NCBI GenBank assembly: GCA_943787375.1
Contig: CALSME010000007.1
Coordinates: 1 to 64,000 of the forward strand
Direction of reading: 5' to 3'
Source: an uncultured Polaribacter sp.
Lineage (GTDB): Bacteria; Bacteroidota; Bacteroidia; Flavobacteriales; Flavobacteriaceae
Length of the DNA stretch: 64,000 nucleotides
Each line of letters begins with the position of its first letter. Positions within the stretch are counted from its first letter, which is position 1. Shown here piece after piece: positions 33,993 through 43,849 of the stretch. The notes below the pieces were generated by a model. It made no database searches. It saw only the letters and a list, made by a program, of their open reading frames with translations, and was not told where the DNA came from. Both the position numbers and the translations under genes were made by a program.

Positions 33993-34913
33993 TTATTTAT
34001 TGTTGGATTTTATTGAAAAAGGGGATTCATTTCGAATATCTTCTCCCCAGAGCAATTTGCTTCGAAGTGTCTGTAAAAAAGATTGATTGTTTGGTAACAT
34101 ACTTTTTATAGTAAATGGCGCTTTAGCGATAAAAATTTTGGTCCCTATTGGAACAGTAGCAATCCGAGAATCTAATGATATTAAAAACTTTTTCTCTCGT
34201 GCGTCTACTTCTAGCTCAATGCTGGTGTCATCTGGAATGACCATGGGCCGCGCATTCAAGTTATGAGGAGCAATGGGCGTGATGACCAAACTTTTTGAAG
34301 CAGGTAAAATTACCGGACCATTGCAACTTAGCGAATATCCCGTAGAGCCAGTTGGAGTTGCTATAATTAAACCATCTGCCCAATAATTGGTGAGGTATTC
34401 TTTGTTTAAATAGGTTTGTACACCAATCATTGAAGTGGTGTTTTTTCGAGAAATTGTAATTTCGTTTAAAGCAAAATTTAATTCTTTGAGGCTATTTATT
34501 TCTGGTTCGGTTCGAATGCTTAATAGCGTACGTTCTTGAATTGTGAAATCGCCATTCATAACACAGGCAACACTTTCTCTAATTGCGTCCTTCTTAATGG
34601 ATGCCAAAAAGCCCATTCGACCTGCATTGATTCCTAAAATTGGAATGTTTAAATCTCTAACATAGGTGATTGCTCTTAAAATAGTACCATCGCCACCAAT
34701 GGTAAATAACAAATCGAAAGAGGTATTTAAATCATTGAAATGCGCAAATGTTGGGTACTTTTTATCCAAAACATGGTTCTGGTTTAAAAGCGTGTAAAAT
34801 TGTTTTTCAAAAAAGACAACAACTTGCTGTTCTTCCAACACGCTTAAAAGAATTTGAACTTCTTTTTCTGCACTTAAAGAATAAGATTGCCCGTAAATTG
34901 CTATTTTTTTCAT
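33993..34913 (-). CDS. nadK: NAD kinase
   Basis: 306 residues from the ATG at 34913; the TTG at 34916 is less likely. GGDGT in LLFTIGGDGTILRA is the catalytic/ATP motif, with NAGRMGFLAS and the glycine-rich TPTGSTGYSLS segment following. It phosphorylates NAD to NADP. The ATG overlaps the stop of the CBS gene by one base, indicating coupled translation. Confidence 0.95.
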   Translation of the reverse strand: MKKIAIYGQSYSLSAEKEVQILLSVLEEQQVVVFFEKQFYTLLNQNHVLDKKYPTFAHFNDLNTSFDLLFTIGGDGTILRAITYVRDLNIPILGINAGRMGFLASIKKDAIRESVACVMNGDFTIQERTLLSIRTEPEINSLKELNFALNEITISRKNTTSMIGVQTYLNKEYLTNYWADGLIIATPTGSTGYSLSCNGPVILPASKSLVITPIAPHNLNARPMVIPDDTSIELEVDAREKKFLISLDSRIATVPIGTKIFIAKAPFTIKSMLPNNQSFLQTLRSKLLWGEDIRNESPFSIKSNNK

Positions 34914-35572
34914 CAAATATTGAGGTATTTTTGAAGGTATTGAGATCTGTTTTTTAAATCGTCTAAATACGAATCATTTTCATGAGAAGATACAATGATA
35001 TATTCATATCTTCTAAAAGTTTGGATGATCTCAGTGATTTTTTGTGTGACTACTTTTAAGGTTACCTGCACATTGCCCGCTTTTTTTTCGGAGATGTAGC
35101 AGCCTAATAATTTTCCTCCGCTTGCTTCCACAATTTGTGAAATTCGAGGCATTGAGAAATTATTCTCTACCGTTTCTATAACCAAGGTTTCGCTTTCTTC
35201 ATTCATAAATGGACTGGATGCAAAAACACCTAAGACATCGCATAGGTCATAATATCCAAGGTATTTTTTTGTAGGATCTAAAACCGGAATTACCGTAGCA
35301 TCATTGTCTGCAAAAATTTGTAGCAATGCCAAAACAGTGGTCTTTTCATCTGCAAAGAAATAGGTTAAAAGATGATTGTATTCCGACAATAAAGCCGTCT
35401 TGTTTTCAATGGTTTGAATATCACTTTCAGAAAATGAACCCAAGAAAATACCGTTTTCTACCACATTAAAATGGGTAATCGGATAATCATTGAACAACTT
35501 TTGAGCCTTTTCTACCGTGCTTTTGGGTGTTAATGATTTAATTTCTTTTAAGATGTAATCTGTAATGTTCAT
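34913..35572 (-). CDS. CBS-domain protein
   Basis: 219 residues. Two CBS motifs (about 10-65 and 75-130; the second with DNDATVIPVLDPTKKYLGYY) precede an ACT-like C-terminal half (about 140-219). CBS pairs bind adenine nucleotides, so a regulatory link to the overlapping NAD kinase gene is plausible but unproven. Divergent from pdxJ, with about 60 bp between the starts. Confidence 0.88.
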   Translation of the reverse strand: MNITDYILKEIKSLTPKSTVEKAQKLFNDYPITHFNVVENGIFLGSFSESDIQTIENKTALLSEYNHLLTYFFADEKTTVLALLQIFADNDATVIPVLDPTKKYLGYYDLCDVLGVFASSPFMNEESETLVIETVENNFSMPRISQIVEASGGKLLGCYISEKKAGNVQVTLKVVTQKITEIIQTFRRYEYIIVSSHENDSYLDDLKNRSQYLQKYLNI

Positions 35573-35632
35573 GTACTACGAATATAGGATAAAATCATTT
35601 AATGCGTTATCTTTGCAACCTAATTTTAGACA

Positions 35633-36346
35633 ATGACAAAGTTAAGTGTAAATATCAATAAAATTGCAACTTTACGCAATTCAAGAGGTGGAGATGTTCC
35701 CAACCTCTTACAAGTAGCTTCCGATATTCAGGATTTTGGTGCTCAGGGCATTACCATTCATCCCAGACCTGATGAACGTCATATTAAATATCAAGACGCG
35801 AGAGACTTGGTTTCTGTGGTACATACAGAATACAACATTGAAGGAAATCCAATTCAATCTTTTATCGATTTGGTATTAGCAACAAAACCTACGCAAGTTA
35901 CTTTGGTTCCCGATGGAGTAGATGCCATTACCTCGAATGCAGGGTGGGATACTCTACAACACCAGTCTTTTTTGCAAGAGGTGATTGGTGAGTTTCAACA
36001 AAACGGAATTCGTACTTCGGTATTTATTGGTACCGATTTAAAACTGATTGAAGCGGCCGCAAAAACGGGTGCAGATCGTATAGAACTCTATACAGAAGAT
36101 TTTGCAACTTATTATGACAAGGGAAACAAAGCTGCTATAAAACCCTATACTGAAGCCGCTATTTTAGCACATTCTTTAGGATTAGGAATCAATGCAGGAC
36201 ACGATTTGAGTTTAGAGAATATTCAATTTTTTAAAGAGAATATTCCGCATTTAGCTGAAGTTTCTATTGGACATGCATTGATTGCTGAAAGTCTTTATTT
36301 AGGACTTGAAAATGTTGTAAACATGTACTTACATCGATTACAATAA
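35633..36346 (+). CDS. pdxJ: Pyridoxine 5'-phosphate synthase
   Basis: 237 residues. The N-terminus LSVNINKIATLRNSRGG, then ITIHPRPDERHI, QVTLVPDG, RIELYTEDFA and LGINAGHDL are the conserved PdxJ segments of the TIM barrel. It condenses 1-deoxyxylulose 5-phosphate with 3-amino-acetone phosphate to make vitamin B6. The hydrolase gene begins 2 bp after the stop. Confidence 0.96.
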   Translation: MTKLSVNINKIATLRNSRGGDVPNLLQVASDIQDFGAQGITIHPRPDERHIKYQDARDLVSVVHTEYNIEGNPIQSFIDLVLATKPTQVTLVPDGVDAITSNAGWDTLQHQSFLQEVIGEFQQNGIRTSVFIGTDLKLIEAAAKTGADRIELYTEDFATYYDKGNKAAIKPYTEAAILAHSLGLGINAGHDLSLENIQFFKENIPHLAEVSIGHALIAESLYLGLENVVNMYLHRLQ

Positions 36347-36347
36347 C

Positions 36348-37115
36348 ATGGAAATTTTACATGCAACCATTAAAGGAACCGGAAAACCATTGTTAATTTT
36401 ACACGGGTATTTTGGAATGAGTGACAATTGGAAAACACTTGGAAATCAGTTTTCAGAAAACTATGAAGTGCATTTAATTGATCAACGAAATCATGGACGT
36501 AGTTTTCATGATGCGGCTTTTAATTATGCATTGTTGGTAGAAGATCTATACCGTTACATTCTTCACCATCAATTAGAAAAAGTCCACTTGTTGGGACACT
36601 CAATGGGCGGAAAAACAGCCATGCTATTTGCTATTACGCATCCTCAAATGGTTGATAAATTATTGATTGCAGATATTTCCCCAAGAAAATACGAGCCGCA
36701 TCACAATGCTATTTTAGCGGGATTGAATTCGATTGATTTTTCGATACAAACCACAAGAGCTTTGGTGGATGCAAAATTGGCGGAACTCATTCCAGAAGTG
36801 GGTGTCCGACAATTTCTACTTAAAAACGTGTACTGGATTGAAAAAGGAAGATTGGCTTTTCGTTTTTACTTAAAATCATTGACGGAAAACAATGCCCATA
36901 TTGGTGATGCCTTGCCAAACGGCACTTCTTTTACAGGGGAAACCTTATTTCTGAAGGGAGCAAAATCGGGATATATTACAGCCCAAGAGCTGCCAATTAT
37001 AGATAGGTATTTCTCAAAAGCAACTGTAGTTACTATTGCCAATGCTGGACATTGGTTGCATGCAGAAAATCCCAAAGATTTTTACAATGCGGTTGTTGGT
37101 TTTTTAGCACCCTAA
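36348..37115 (+). CDS. Alpha/beta hydrolase (YbfF-like)
   Basis: 255 residues without a signal peptide. LLILHGYFGMSDNW supplies the oxyanion region, GHSMGG the nucleophile Ser85, and AGHWLHAENP the catalytic histidine near 236. The IDQRNHGRS segment is typical of YbfF/acyl-CoA-type esterases. It is probably co-transcribed with pdxJ; substrate unknown. Confidence 0.9.
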   Translation: MEILHATIKGTGKPLLILHGYFGMSDNWKTLGNQFSENYEVHLIDQRNHGRSFHDAAFNYALLVEDLYRYILHHQLEKVHLLGHSMGGKTAMLFAITHPQMVDKLLIADISPRKYEPHHNAILAGLNSIDFSIQTTRALVDAKLAELIPEVGVRQFLLKNVYWIEKGRLAFRFYLKSLTENNAHIGDALPNGTSFTGETLFLKGAKSGYITAQELPIIDRYFSKATVVTIANAGHWLHAENPKDFYNAVVGFLAP

Positions 37116-37132
37116 TCCACTTTATCAAAAAA

Positions 37133-37167
37133 TAAAAAACCCCAAGCATACACTTGGGGTTTTTTGA
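37133..37167. terminator. Bidirectional terminator
   Basis: AAAACCCCAAG and CTTGGGGTTTT form a stem around CATACA, with A- and T-runs outside. It separates the pdxJ-hydrolase pair from the convergent TonB-receptor gene. Confidence 0.88.
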
Positions 37168-37185
37168 AATTGTTTTTGGAGCAGT

Positions 37186-39549
37186 TTAAAACGTTAGTGT
37201 TACTCCTACCAAAAAGTTTCGAGTGGCTTGTGGGTAATATCCAGCACCATCTACAGTTGTTATCTCTCCTGAGGTAGACCAATCATCTTCATAGGTGTAA
37301 TAGTAACCTCTGTCTACATATTCTTTGTTGAAAACATTATTAATCAGTGCAGAGAACACGACCGATTTAAAAATAGTTTTTGATTTTAATGCATACACAA
37401 CATTGATGTCTGAGGTGAAAAAACTTTCTAAAACATCATTGGTTGAAATGGCACTGCTAAAATTACTCATAAATTGTTTGCCAACATACTTTGACAATAG
37501 GGAGATTTGTAAATTCTCTCCCGGAGCATAGGTAAAAACATTTCCAATTACCACATCTGGTGAAAAAGATAAATGGGTGTCTCCCAAAGCTTCGGGGGTA
37601 TCTTCTCCATCTCTGGTGATAAAGTAGTCTTTGTTCTTATTGCTGCTAAAAGCAGCATTGGGACGCATGGAAAACACATCGCTGAGGCGAATGTCTGCAT
37701 CTATTTCTAAACCCAATCGATAGCTGCTTCCAGAAGTCGTTCTAATCGCTGCTCCAACATCATCTATAGCCCCTGTTAAAACCAATTGATTTTTATAATC
37801 CATATAATAGATATTGGTATTCAAGTTGATATTTTCACTTTTTGAACGCCAACCCAATTCGAAATCATGTAAGGTTTCTGGAGTATCAATTCCACTTTCA
37901 AAATCGTTTCTGTTTGGTTCTCTATTGGCTACGGCAAAGGACGTATAGAGGTTGTTGTGCTCATTGATTTTATAGGTAAATCCAAATTTCGGATTGAAAA
38001 AATGAAAAGAAGCATCCACATCAATCGACAGAATGTCCGACGTGATTCCCTGGGTTTGGTAGTTTACAAATCGTCCTTGTAGGTCTAAGTATCCAGAGAA
38101 TTTGTCTGAAACTTGAAAGGTCCCTTTTGTAAATACAGAAAAGTCAGTTTTGGTCGCATCAGAAAAGTAGTAGCGATCTCGAATATTGGTATTTTGCGCT
38201 AAATCTGCTCCCCAAATAACTTCGCCAAAATGATCTCCGCTGTAGTTTGAATAGGAAACTCCGGTAATAAAATTTAGCTTGTCTGTTTTGTAGTTGGCGT
38301 TGAAATTAAAGACATAAAAATCATTTTCTAACCAACGTCTAACAATCACATCGCTGCCATCGACAATTAAATTATTAAAGTTTGCTGCATTTTCTTCTGC
38401 CTTATACTGCTCGAAAAAACCAGATCCTTTTGTATAGTTCAACCCAAGTGTTGTAGACCATTGGGCATTTAGTTTTTCGTTCCAATGCAATTGATAGTGG
38501 TTTTGGTTGTAATCGTCCACCTCATTGTCATAGGTATATGGGTTTTGTCTACGGTCTTCTATTAATTCCTCTGCTGTTAAACCATACCATGCTTGGTATG
38601 TTTTTTCTTTACCACCAAAAGAAACTGCTTTTATCAGCGTGTTTTCATCGGTGTAACTGGCTTGTAAATAATAGGATTTTAAATCTGCAGAGGCTCTGTC
38701 TACATATCCATCGGATGCAATTGTTGACAAACGCCCCGCAATTTCAATACTTTGACCAAGTTCCGAATTATTTAGTTTTCCTGTACTGAACTTTAAGGTG
38801 TTTTTTCGTGTATTAAAAGATCCAAAAGAATTGGAGATTTCTCCGTATGCATCTTCAGAAATAGCGTCTGTTAAAATATTTAAACTGGCACCAAAAGCTC
38901 CCGATCCATTGGTAGAAGTCCCAACACCACGTTGCAGTTGTAGGTTTTGAGTAGAAGAAGCAAAATCGCCTAAATTCACCCAAAAAGTTCCATGACTTTC
39001 CGCGTCGTTATAGGGAATTCCGTTTACGGTCACATTAATACGTTCTCCATTAGAACCCCGAACACTCATGTAGGTATAGCCAACACCTGCTCCTGCGTCT
39101 GAAGATGAAACGACAGAAGGCATGTAGTTTAATAAAATTGGAATGTCTTGTCCCAAGTTTCGTTTTGCAATTTCTTTTTTTGATAAGTTAGAGAAGGTAA
39201 CGGGAACCTCTGCATTTACGCGGACTGCTGAAACCAATACTTCTTCTAAAATAGTATCATCCTGAAATAATTCGACAGTAATATTTTTATTTTGAGTTAT
39301 TTTTTGATCCAAATAACGCGTTTTAAAACCCAGATAGGAAATGGCTACTTTGTAGGTTCCTTTGGGAATGTTTAATGAAAATTTTCCTTCAACATCGGTA
39401 GCTGTTCCTTGGTTTAAGGAACGAATTTGAATGGTAGCTCCCGATAAAGGTTCTTGGTTTTTATTTACAACTTTTCCAGACAATGTAACCTGTTGTGCAT
39501 TGACAAGAATGCTTGTAAATAGGCATAAAAAAAAGATAACTTTTTTCAT
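37186..39549 (-). CDS. TonB-dependent receptor, probable thiamin-compound receptor
   Basis: 787 residues with signal peptide (SILVNAQQ). A carboxypeptidase-regulatory-like domain (about 22-95, GTATDVEGKFSLNIPKGTY) precedes the plug (about 115-225, with YMSVRGSNGERINVTVNGIP) and a 22-strand barrel ending FLVGVTLTF. The substrate is suggested by the TPP riboswitch in its leader: thiamin or a derivative. This matches receptors known as Omr1 in earlier riboswitch surveys of Bacteroidota. A PnuC-type transporter gene lies 1.3 kb upstream. Confidence 0.92.
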   Translation of the reverse strand: MKKVIFFLCLFTSILVNAQQVTLSGKVVNKNQEPLSGATIQIRSLNQGTATDVEGKFSLNIPKGTYKVAISYLGFKTRYLDQKITQNKNITVELFQDDTILEEVLVSAVRVNAEVPVTFSNLSKKEIAKRNLGQDIPILLNYMPSVVSSSDAGAGVGYTYMSVRGSNGERINVTVNGIPYNDAESHGTFWVNLGDFASSTQNLQLQRGVGTSTNGSGAFGASLNILTDAISEDAYGEISNSFGSFNTRKNTLKFSTGKLNNSELGQSIEIAGRLSTIASDGYVDRASADLKSYYLQASYTDENTLIKAVSFGGKEKTYQAWYGLTAEELIEDRRQNPYTYDNEVDDYNQNHYQLHWNEKLNAQWSTTLGLNYTKGSGFFEQYKAEENAANFNNLIVDGSDVIVRRWLENDFYVFNFNANYKTDKLNFITGVSYSNYSGDHFGEVIWGADLAQNTNIRDRYYFSDATKTDFSVFTKGTFQVSDKFSGYLDLQGRFVNYQTQGITSDILSIDVDASFHFFNPKFGFTYKINEHNNLYTSFAVANREPNRNDFESGIDTPETLHDFELGWRSKSENINLNTNIYYMDYKNQLVLTGAIDDVGAAIRTTSGSSYRLGLEIDADIRLSDVFSMRPNAAFSSNKNKDYFITRDGEDTPEALGDTHLSFSPDVVIGNVFTYAPGENLQISLLSKYVGKQFMSNFSSAISTNDVLESFFTSDINVVYALKSKTIFKSVVFSALINNVFNKEYVDRGYYYTYEDDWSTSGEITTVDGAGYYPQATRNFLVGVTLTF

Positions 39550-39679
39550 TTTAAAAATTTTAAAACGAATAAAAAGAGGGAATTATTCTTGTAATTAGTA
39601 TTGAATAATTAATTTTTGTGTGCAGTAAATGCTCCACATTTGTATTTCCGAAAAGACAATAACGCCTTCTTCGAATTTA

Positions 39680-39760
39680 CGTTTCCTAAACAGCATTACC
39701 TGTTCTAGGTTCAATGGGTATGATCTCAGCCGATTAAAGCACCCCTTTATGAGAACATTG
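39680..39760 (-). promoter_or_regulatory. TPP riboswitch (THI element)
   Basis: On the minus strand the order is AGGGGTGC, CGGCTGAGATCATACCC, TTGAACCT, ACAGGTAATGC, the conserved THI-box core. It lies about 130 nt upstream of the TonB receptor start and on the same strand. Thiamin pyrophosphate binding would switch off the receptor. Confidence 0.93.
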
Positions 39761-39808
39761 CAAAATTAAGATGGTTTTTTTAAATGAGAAACTAAAAAAA
39801 GCTTTTTT

Positions 39809-40213
39809 TTAATCGAGTCCCGGTTTTTTACGCAGTATTTTTTTTATAGAGGTTCTTTGTTTGGTTTCAGCGCGTCTTCGCACCGATGCCCTGCTTGGTT
39901 TGGTAGGCCTTCTTTTTTTAGGACGAACAAGTCCATCTCTGATTAATTGCAAAAATTTTTGAATCGAAATTTCTTTGTTTCGGTGTTGTGACCTCGTTTC
40001 TTCACAAGATAAAATAAGGCGATTTTCTTTGGTGAGTCTTGTGGCTAATTTCTGTCCTAAGAGGTGTTTTTCATTTTCAGACAATGCGGTAGAGTTCTCT
40101 AAATCGAAGACCAATTCAATCCGGGAAGATACTTTGTTTACATGCTGACCTCCAGCCCCAGAGCTTCGGGTTGCTTTAAAGTGTAATTCTTTGAGGATGT
40201 TTTCTTTGTTCAT
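39809..40213 (-). CDS. arfB: Alternative ribosome-rescue factor ArfB
   Basis: 134 residues, the usual short length. The peptide-release motif GGQ is at 21-23 in RSSGAGGQHVNKVSS. The C-terminal basic tail (RPKKRRPTKPSRASVRRRAE within a longer run) enters the mRNA channel of stalled ribosomes. It hydrolyses peptidyl-tRNA on ribosomes without a stop codon. Confidence 0.95.
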   Translation of the reverse strand: MNKENILKELHFKATRSSGAGGQHVNKVSSRIELVFDLENSTALSENEKHLLGQKLATRLTKENRLILSCEETRSQHRNKEISIQKFLQLIRDGLVRPKKRRPTKPSRASVRRRAETKQRTSIKKILRKKPGLD

Positions 40214-40278
40214 GTATCTACAATTTAACGCAATGCATTCGAAACCCTAAAAAAAACCTGCTTAAACAGTTTGTGCTT

Positions 40279-40908
40279 TTATTCTTGAGCAGAATTTTTT
40301 AGTTCTCCTTCAGACAATGATTCAGAAAAAGAGAATAAATGTTCTTTTTGAAGGATAATTTTATCGATCGCAAGGGTTGCTTCTTTTAAACGGGTTTCTT
40401 TATCACCTTTTAATAAGATGTAATTTTTGTGATGCTTTTTTAAGGCGTTTTCAAAAGCGGTAAACATCTCTAAACGCAGTCCAGGTCGATCTCTTAAATC
40501 ATCTTCTTCCCAGGGCGTATCTACATAGGTAAGTAGGTACAAGTCATAGTTGTTTTCTTCAGAGGCTTTGTTGAGTTTTTCGTCTACAAAGCCACCATAA
40601 TACTCCTCGGAATAGACTTTGGTTTCTAACAAATCGGTATCGCAAATTAGCACCTTATCGGCCCTTTTTGCCAACTTGTTTTCTAATCGCATTTGCCCGA
40701 TTGCAATCGGTACTAAGTCAGAAACCTCACAGGTTTTTCGTTCGTTATTCCATTTTTTTTGCAAATATTCTCTTGCAAATTCGGGGGTCCAAACAGTATT
40801 GTAATGGCGTGCCAGCTGTTTGGAAAGGGTTGTTTTTCCGGTAGATTCTGGGCCAAATAAAACAACTTTTACTAAGTTGATTGGGTCTTGTTTAAGTTCT
40901 TTTTCCAT
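40279..40908 (-). CDS. NadR-like P-loop kinase
   Basis: 209 residues from the ATG at 40908; the frame extends further upstream through the PnuC gene but without a sensible start. Walker A FGPESTGKTTLSKQL and WTPEFAREYL, DTDLLETKVY are the NadR nicotinamide-riboside-kinase domain features. It overlaps the end of the PnuC gene by 37 nt, so the imported substrate is probably phosphorylated by this enzyme. Whether that is nicotinamide riboside or thiamin is not settled by sequence. Confidence 0.88.
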   Translation of the reverse strand: MEKELKQDPINLVKVVLFGPESTGKTTLSKQLARHYNTVWTPEFAREYLQKKWNNERKTCEVSDLVPIAIGQMRLENKLAKRADKVLICDTDLLETKVYSEEYYGGFVDEKLNKASEENNYDLYLLTYVDTPWEEDDLRDRPGLRLEMFTAFENALKKHHKNYILLKGDKETRLKEATLAIDKIILQKEHLFSFSESLSEGELKNSAQE

Positions 40909-41501
40909 GCGTAATAGCCAAAAATGGCAATAAATGTAAATCCTAAGTATTGAAAACTTGTAAATGTAAATCCTTTGTAAAAATATAATGGAATTGAAAT
41001 GATGTCTCCCACAATCCAAAACAGCCAATTCTCGATTTTCCGTTTTGCCATTAACCACATTCCTACAAAGAAAATGGCAGTGGTTATGGTGTCTGCATAG
41101 GCAACCCAGTGGTTCCATTTGTTAAAAGCGGTGTATATAACGTACACAAAGAGTAGTGTGGCAATAAATATAAAGAGGGAGATTTTTTGCTCTTTGATTG
41201 TGGTTCTTGAAATTTTAGTAACTGGGATGTTGTCCACCTTTCGGGTCCATAAATACCAACCATACACACTCATGATAAAATAATACCCGTTAATCATCAT
41301 GTCGCCTAAAAGTTCCCATTGAACCAATAGGTATACGAAAATAGCGGTACTGATCATTCCGGTTGGGAATACCCAGATGTTGTTTTTTTTCGAGCACCAA
41401 ACCGATAAGAATCCAAAGACCACGGCAATAATTTCCAAAGCAGTCTCTGTTGTAGAGTAGGTTTTGTATTGGGCGAAAAAGAAGTCAAAAATTTCTGACA
41501 T
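40872..41501 (-). CDS. PnuC-family vitamin transporter (PnuT or PnuC)
   Basis: 209 residues with about seven membrane segments. The segment VFGFLSVWCSKKNNIWVFPTG and SVYGWYLW followed by FYKGFTFTSFQYLGF mark the PnuC family. Members import nicotinamide riboside (PnuC), thiamin (PnuT) or riboflavin (PnuX). The TPP-switched receptor nearby points to thiamin; the fused-overlap NadR-like kinase points to nicotinamide riboside. It has no riboswitch of its own that I can see. Confidence 0.88.
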   Translation of the reverse strand: MSEIFDFFFAQYKTYSTTETALEIIAVVFGFLSVWCSKKNNIWVFPTGMISTAIFVYLLVQWELLGDMMINGYYFIMSVYGWYLWTRKVDNIPVTKISRTTIKEQKISLFIFIATLLFVYVIYTAFNKWNHWVAYADTITTAIFFVGMWLMAKRKIENWLFWIVGDIISIPLYFYKGFTFTSFQYLGFTFIAIFGYYAWKKNLNKTQST

Positions 41502-41625
41502 GCTTGTTTTTAAACTGATTTTTGAAAAGCAAAAGTAAGAAGTTCTTGCGGAACTTTAGGTTCTTTTTTTTAGCAGGTGGAAGGGAGATGATAGGATATA
41601 GGAAAGTGTATTTTTTATGATTTTT

Positions 41626-42252
41626 TTAATAAGCGAAGACACATGTAAACCCTTCAAATTCTAAAAATTCAATTTGATACGCTTTTGTGGTTCCGTTAAA
41701 ATGAATTTTACCTGTTGTTTTTTTGTTTTCAAATTTAAAGTCTTCTATATGAATGTGATGTAAAAATAAAAGTTTTTTCTTCCCGTAGATCTTATACAAA
41801 CTTTCTTTGGCACCCCAAACAATGGTGAGTTTGCGAATTAAAGCTGCTGCATTTGCGATCGTTTTATATTCTTCTAAGAAGGTAAATTTATGAGCGATTT
41901 TTAAAATCTTTTCTCGTTGTTTTTCAATATCAATCCCAACTGGGAGAATTTCAGAGAGAATTATTCCTGTAAATGTAAATGAGTGGGTGATAGAAATAAA
42001 CTTTCCATCTTTTAAATGTGGTTTTCCAAAGGCATCATAAATGATATCAAAATCGGTATATCCAATTTCCTTTAATAAATGGCGAATGCTTAAAAACCCC
42101 TTTTGATGCAATTCAGATTTCATTGATTGCAAGCGAGTTGCACTATTTTCTGACAAGGAGATTCCTTTCTTTAGTTCTGAAATCGATTCTTCAATCTTCC
42201 AAATCAGGACTTTAGTTGTTTTATTTACGGATACTATTTTATAAAGAGCCAT
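41626..42252 (-). CDS. 4'-phosphopantetheinyl transferase superfamily protein
   Basis: 208 residues. GIDIEKQREK near 107 and WGAKESLYKIYGKKKL near 147 hold the Mg-binding and catalytic acidic/lysine residues. The enzyme attaches the CoA-derived arm to carrier proteins. Divergent from ahcY with 62 bp between starts. Length is in the Sfp/HetI range rather than AcpS. Confidence 0.88.
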   Translation of the reverse strand: MALYKIVSVNKTTKVLIWKIEESISELKKGISLSENSATRLQSMKSELHQKGFLSIRHLLKEIGYTDFDIIYDAFGKPHLKDGKFISITHSFTFTGIILSEILPVGIDIEKQREKILKIAHKFTFLEEYKTIANAAALIRKLTIVWGAKESLYKIYGKKKLLFLHHIHIEDFKFENKKTTGKIHFNGTTKAYQIEFLEFEGFTCVFAY

Positions 42253-42314
42253 ATTTTTTAAAATGGATGTTGTAACTTTGCGCCTTGAAAATTAGAATAT
42301 AAATATACAAAAAT

Positions 42315-43622
42315 ATGAGTGCAACTACAGCGTACGTTCCGTTCAAAGTTAAGGATATTTCTTTAGCAGATTGGGGAAGAAAAGAAATGGATTTGGCAGA
42401 AGCAGAAATGCCAGGATTAATGAGTTTAAGAGAAGAGTATGGAGATGCCCAACCTTTAAAAGGTGCAAGAATTGCAGGGTGTTTACACATGACGATTCAA
42501 ACAGCGATTTTAATTGAAACCTTACAAGCTTTAGGGGCGGAAGTTACTTGGAGTTCTTGTAATATTTTTTCTACACAAGATCAAGCTGCTGCTGCAATTG
42601 CTGCAACAGGAACACCGGTGTATGCTTGGAAAGGGATGAATGAGGAAGAATTTGACTGGTGTATTGAGCAAACTTTGTTTTTTGGTGAAGACAAAAAACC
42701 ATTGAATATGATTTTAGATGATGGTGGAGATTTAACCAATATGGTCTTGGATCGTTTTCCAGAATTGGCGGAAGGGATTAATGGACTTTCTGAAGAAACG
42801 ACTACGGGAGTTCACAGATTGTACGAACGTGTTAAAAACGGAACGTTGCCAATGCCTGCAATTAATATTAATGACTCGGTTACAAAATCGAAATTTGACA
42901 ACAAATATGGTTGTAAAGAATCTGCAGTAGATGCCATTCGTAGAGCAACCGATATTATGTTGGCAGGAAAAAGGGTTACGGTATGTGGATATGGTGATGT
43001 TGGTAAAGGTACTGCGGCTTCTTTTAAAGGTGCTGGTTCTATTGTTACCGTTACAGAAATTGATCCTATTTGTGCGTTACAAGCTGCAATGGACGGATTT
43101 GAAGTAAAGAGATTGGAAACAGTTGTTGGAAATTCTGATATTATTATTACCACCACTGGAAATAAAGACATTGTTCGCGGAGAACATTTTGAAGCGATGA
43201 AAGACAAAGTAATCGTTGCCAATATTGGTCATTTTGACAATGAAATTGACGTTCCTTATTTGAATGCAAATAGCGAGAAAGTTGAAATCAAACCTCAAGT
43301 TGACAAATACAATATTAACGGAAATGATATTATATTATTAGCAGAAGGGCGTTTGGTAAATTTAGGATGTGCTACGGGACACCCTAGTTTTGTAATGTCA
43401 AATTCATTTACCAACCAAACATTGGCACAGATAGAACTTTGGAACAACGCAAAAGCGTACAAAAACGAAGTATATATGTTGCCAAAACATTTGGATGAAA
43501 AAGTAGCTTTTTTACACTTGGCAAAAATTGGTGTTGAGTTGACAGAATTGCGTCAAGATCAAGCAGAATATATTGGAGTTACTCAAGCAGGACCTTATAA
43601 GCCAGAACACTATAGATACTAG
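42315..43622 (+). CDS. ahcY: Adenosylhomocysteinase
   Basis: 435 residues. The conserved regions [16 protein letters not shown], the NAD-binding loop [15 protein letters not shown], and the C-terminal [10 protein letters not shown] are all present. It hydrolyses S-adenosylhomocysteine to adenosine and homocysteine, keeping methylation running. A strong terminator follows at 43671. Confidence 0.97.
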   Translation: MSATTAYVPFKVKDISLADWGRKEMDLAEAEMPGLMSLREEYGDAQPLKGARIAGCLHMTIQTAILIETLQALGAEVTWSSCNIFSTQDQAAAAIAATGTPVYAWKGMNEEEFDWCIEQTLFFGEDKKPLNMILDDGGDLTNMVLDRFPELAEGINGLSEETTTGVHRLYERVKNGTLPMPAININDSVTKSKFDNKYGCKESAVDAIRRATDIMLAGKRVTVCGYGDVGKGTAASFKGAGSIVTVTEIDPICALQAAMDGFEVKRLETVVGNSDIIITTTGNKDIVRGEHFEAMKDKVIVANIGHFDNEIDVPYLNANSEKVEIKPQVDKYNINGNDIILLAEGRLVNLGCATGHPSFVMSNSFTNQTLAQIELWNNAKAYKNEVYMLPKHLDEKVAFLHLAKIGVELTELRQDQAEYIGVTQAGPYKPEHYRY

Positions 43623-43670
43623 CAATTTATTTCTCTGTACTTCTTGTTCAAAAGATTGCTTACTTACTAC

Positions 43671-43707
43671 TTAAAAACCCTTACAATGAATTGTGAGGGT
43701 TTTTTTT
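43671..43707. terminator. Terminator after ahcY, left copy of a duplicated element
   Basis: AAAACCCTTACAA and TTGTGAGGGTTTT form a stem around TGAA, followed by T residues. Nearly the same sequence (ACAATGAATTGTGAGG then T-run and GTCTTTTT) recurs at 45295-45332, flanking a 1.6-kb accessory island. Confidence 0.88.
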
Positions 43708-43849
43708 TGTCTTTTTAGATAAGGAATTGTCACTTTAAAAAAATCAGAACAATCATGAGTCTTTTTCCTGAAATTATATAGTTATACCTAATATTTTTAG
43801 ATTTATTAACAAATACCTTTTAACTTATTTACAGATTTGATTTTAAAAA

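Noticed and set aside
40909..41118. Longer N-terminus for the NadR-like kinase
   Set aside because: It would lie wholly inside the PnuC gene and has low-complexity sequence; the Walker A region sits at the expected distance from the ATG at 40908.
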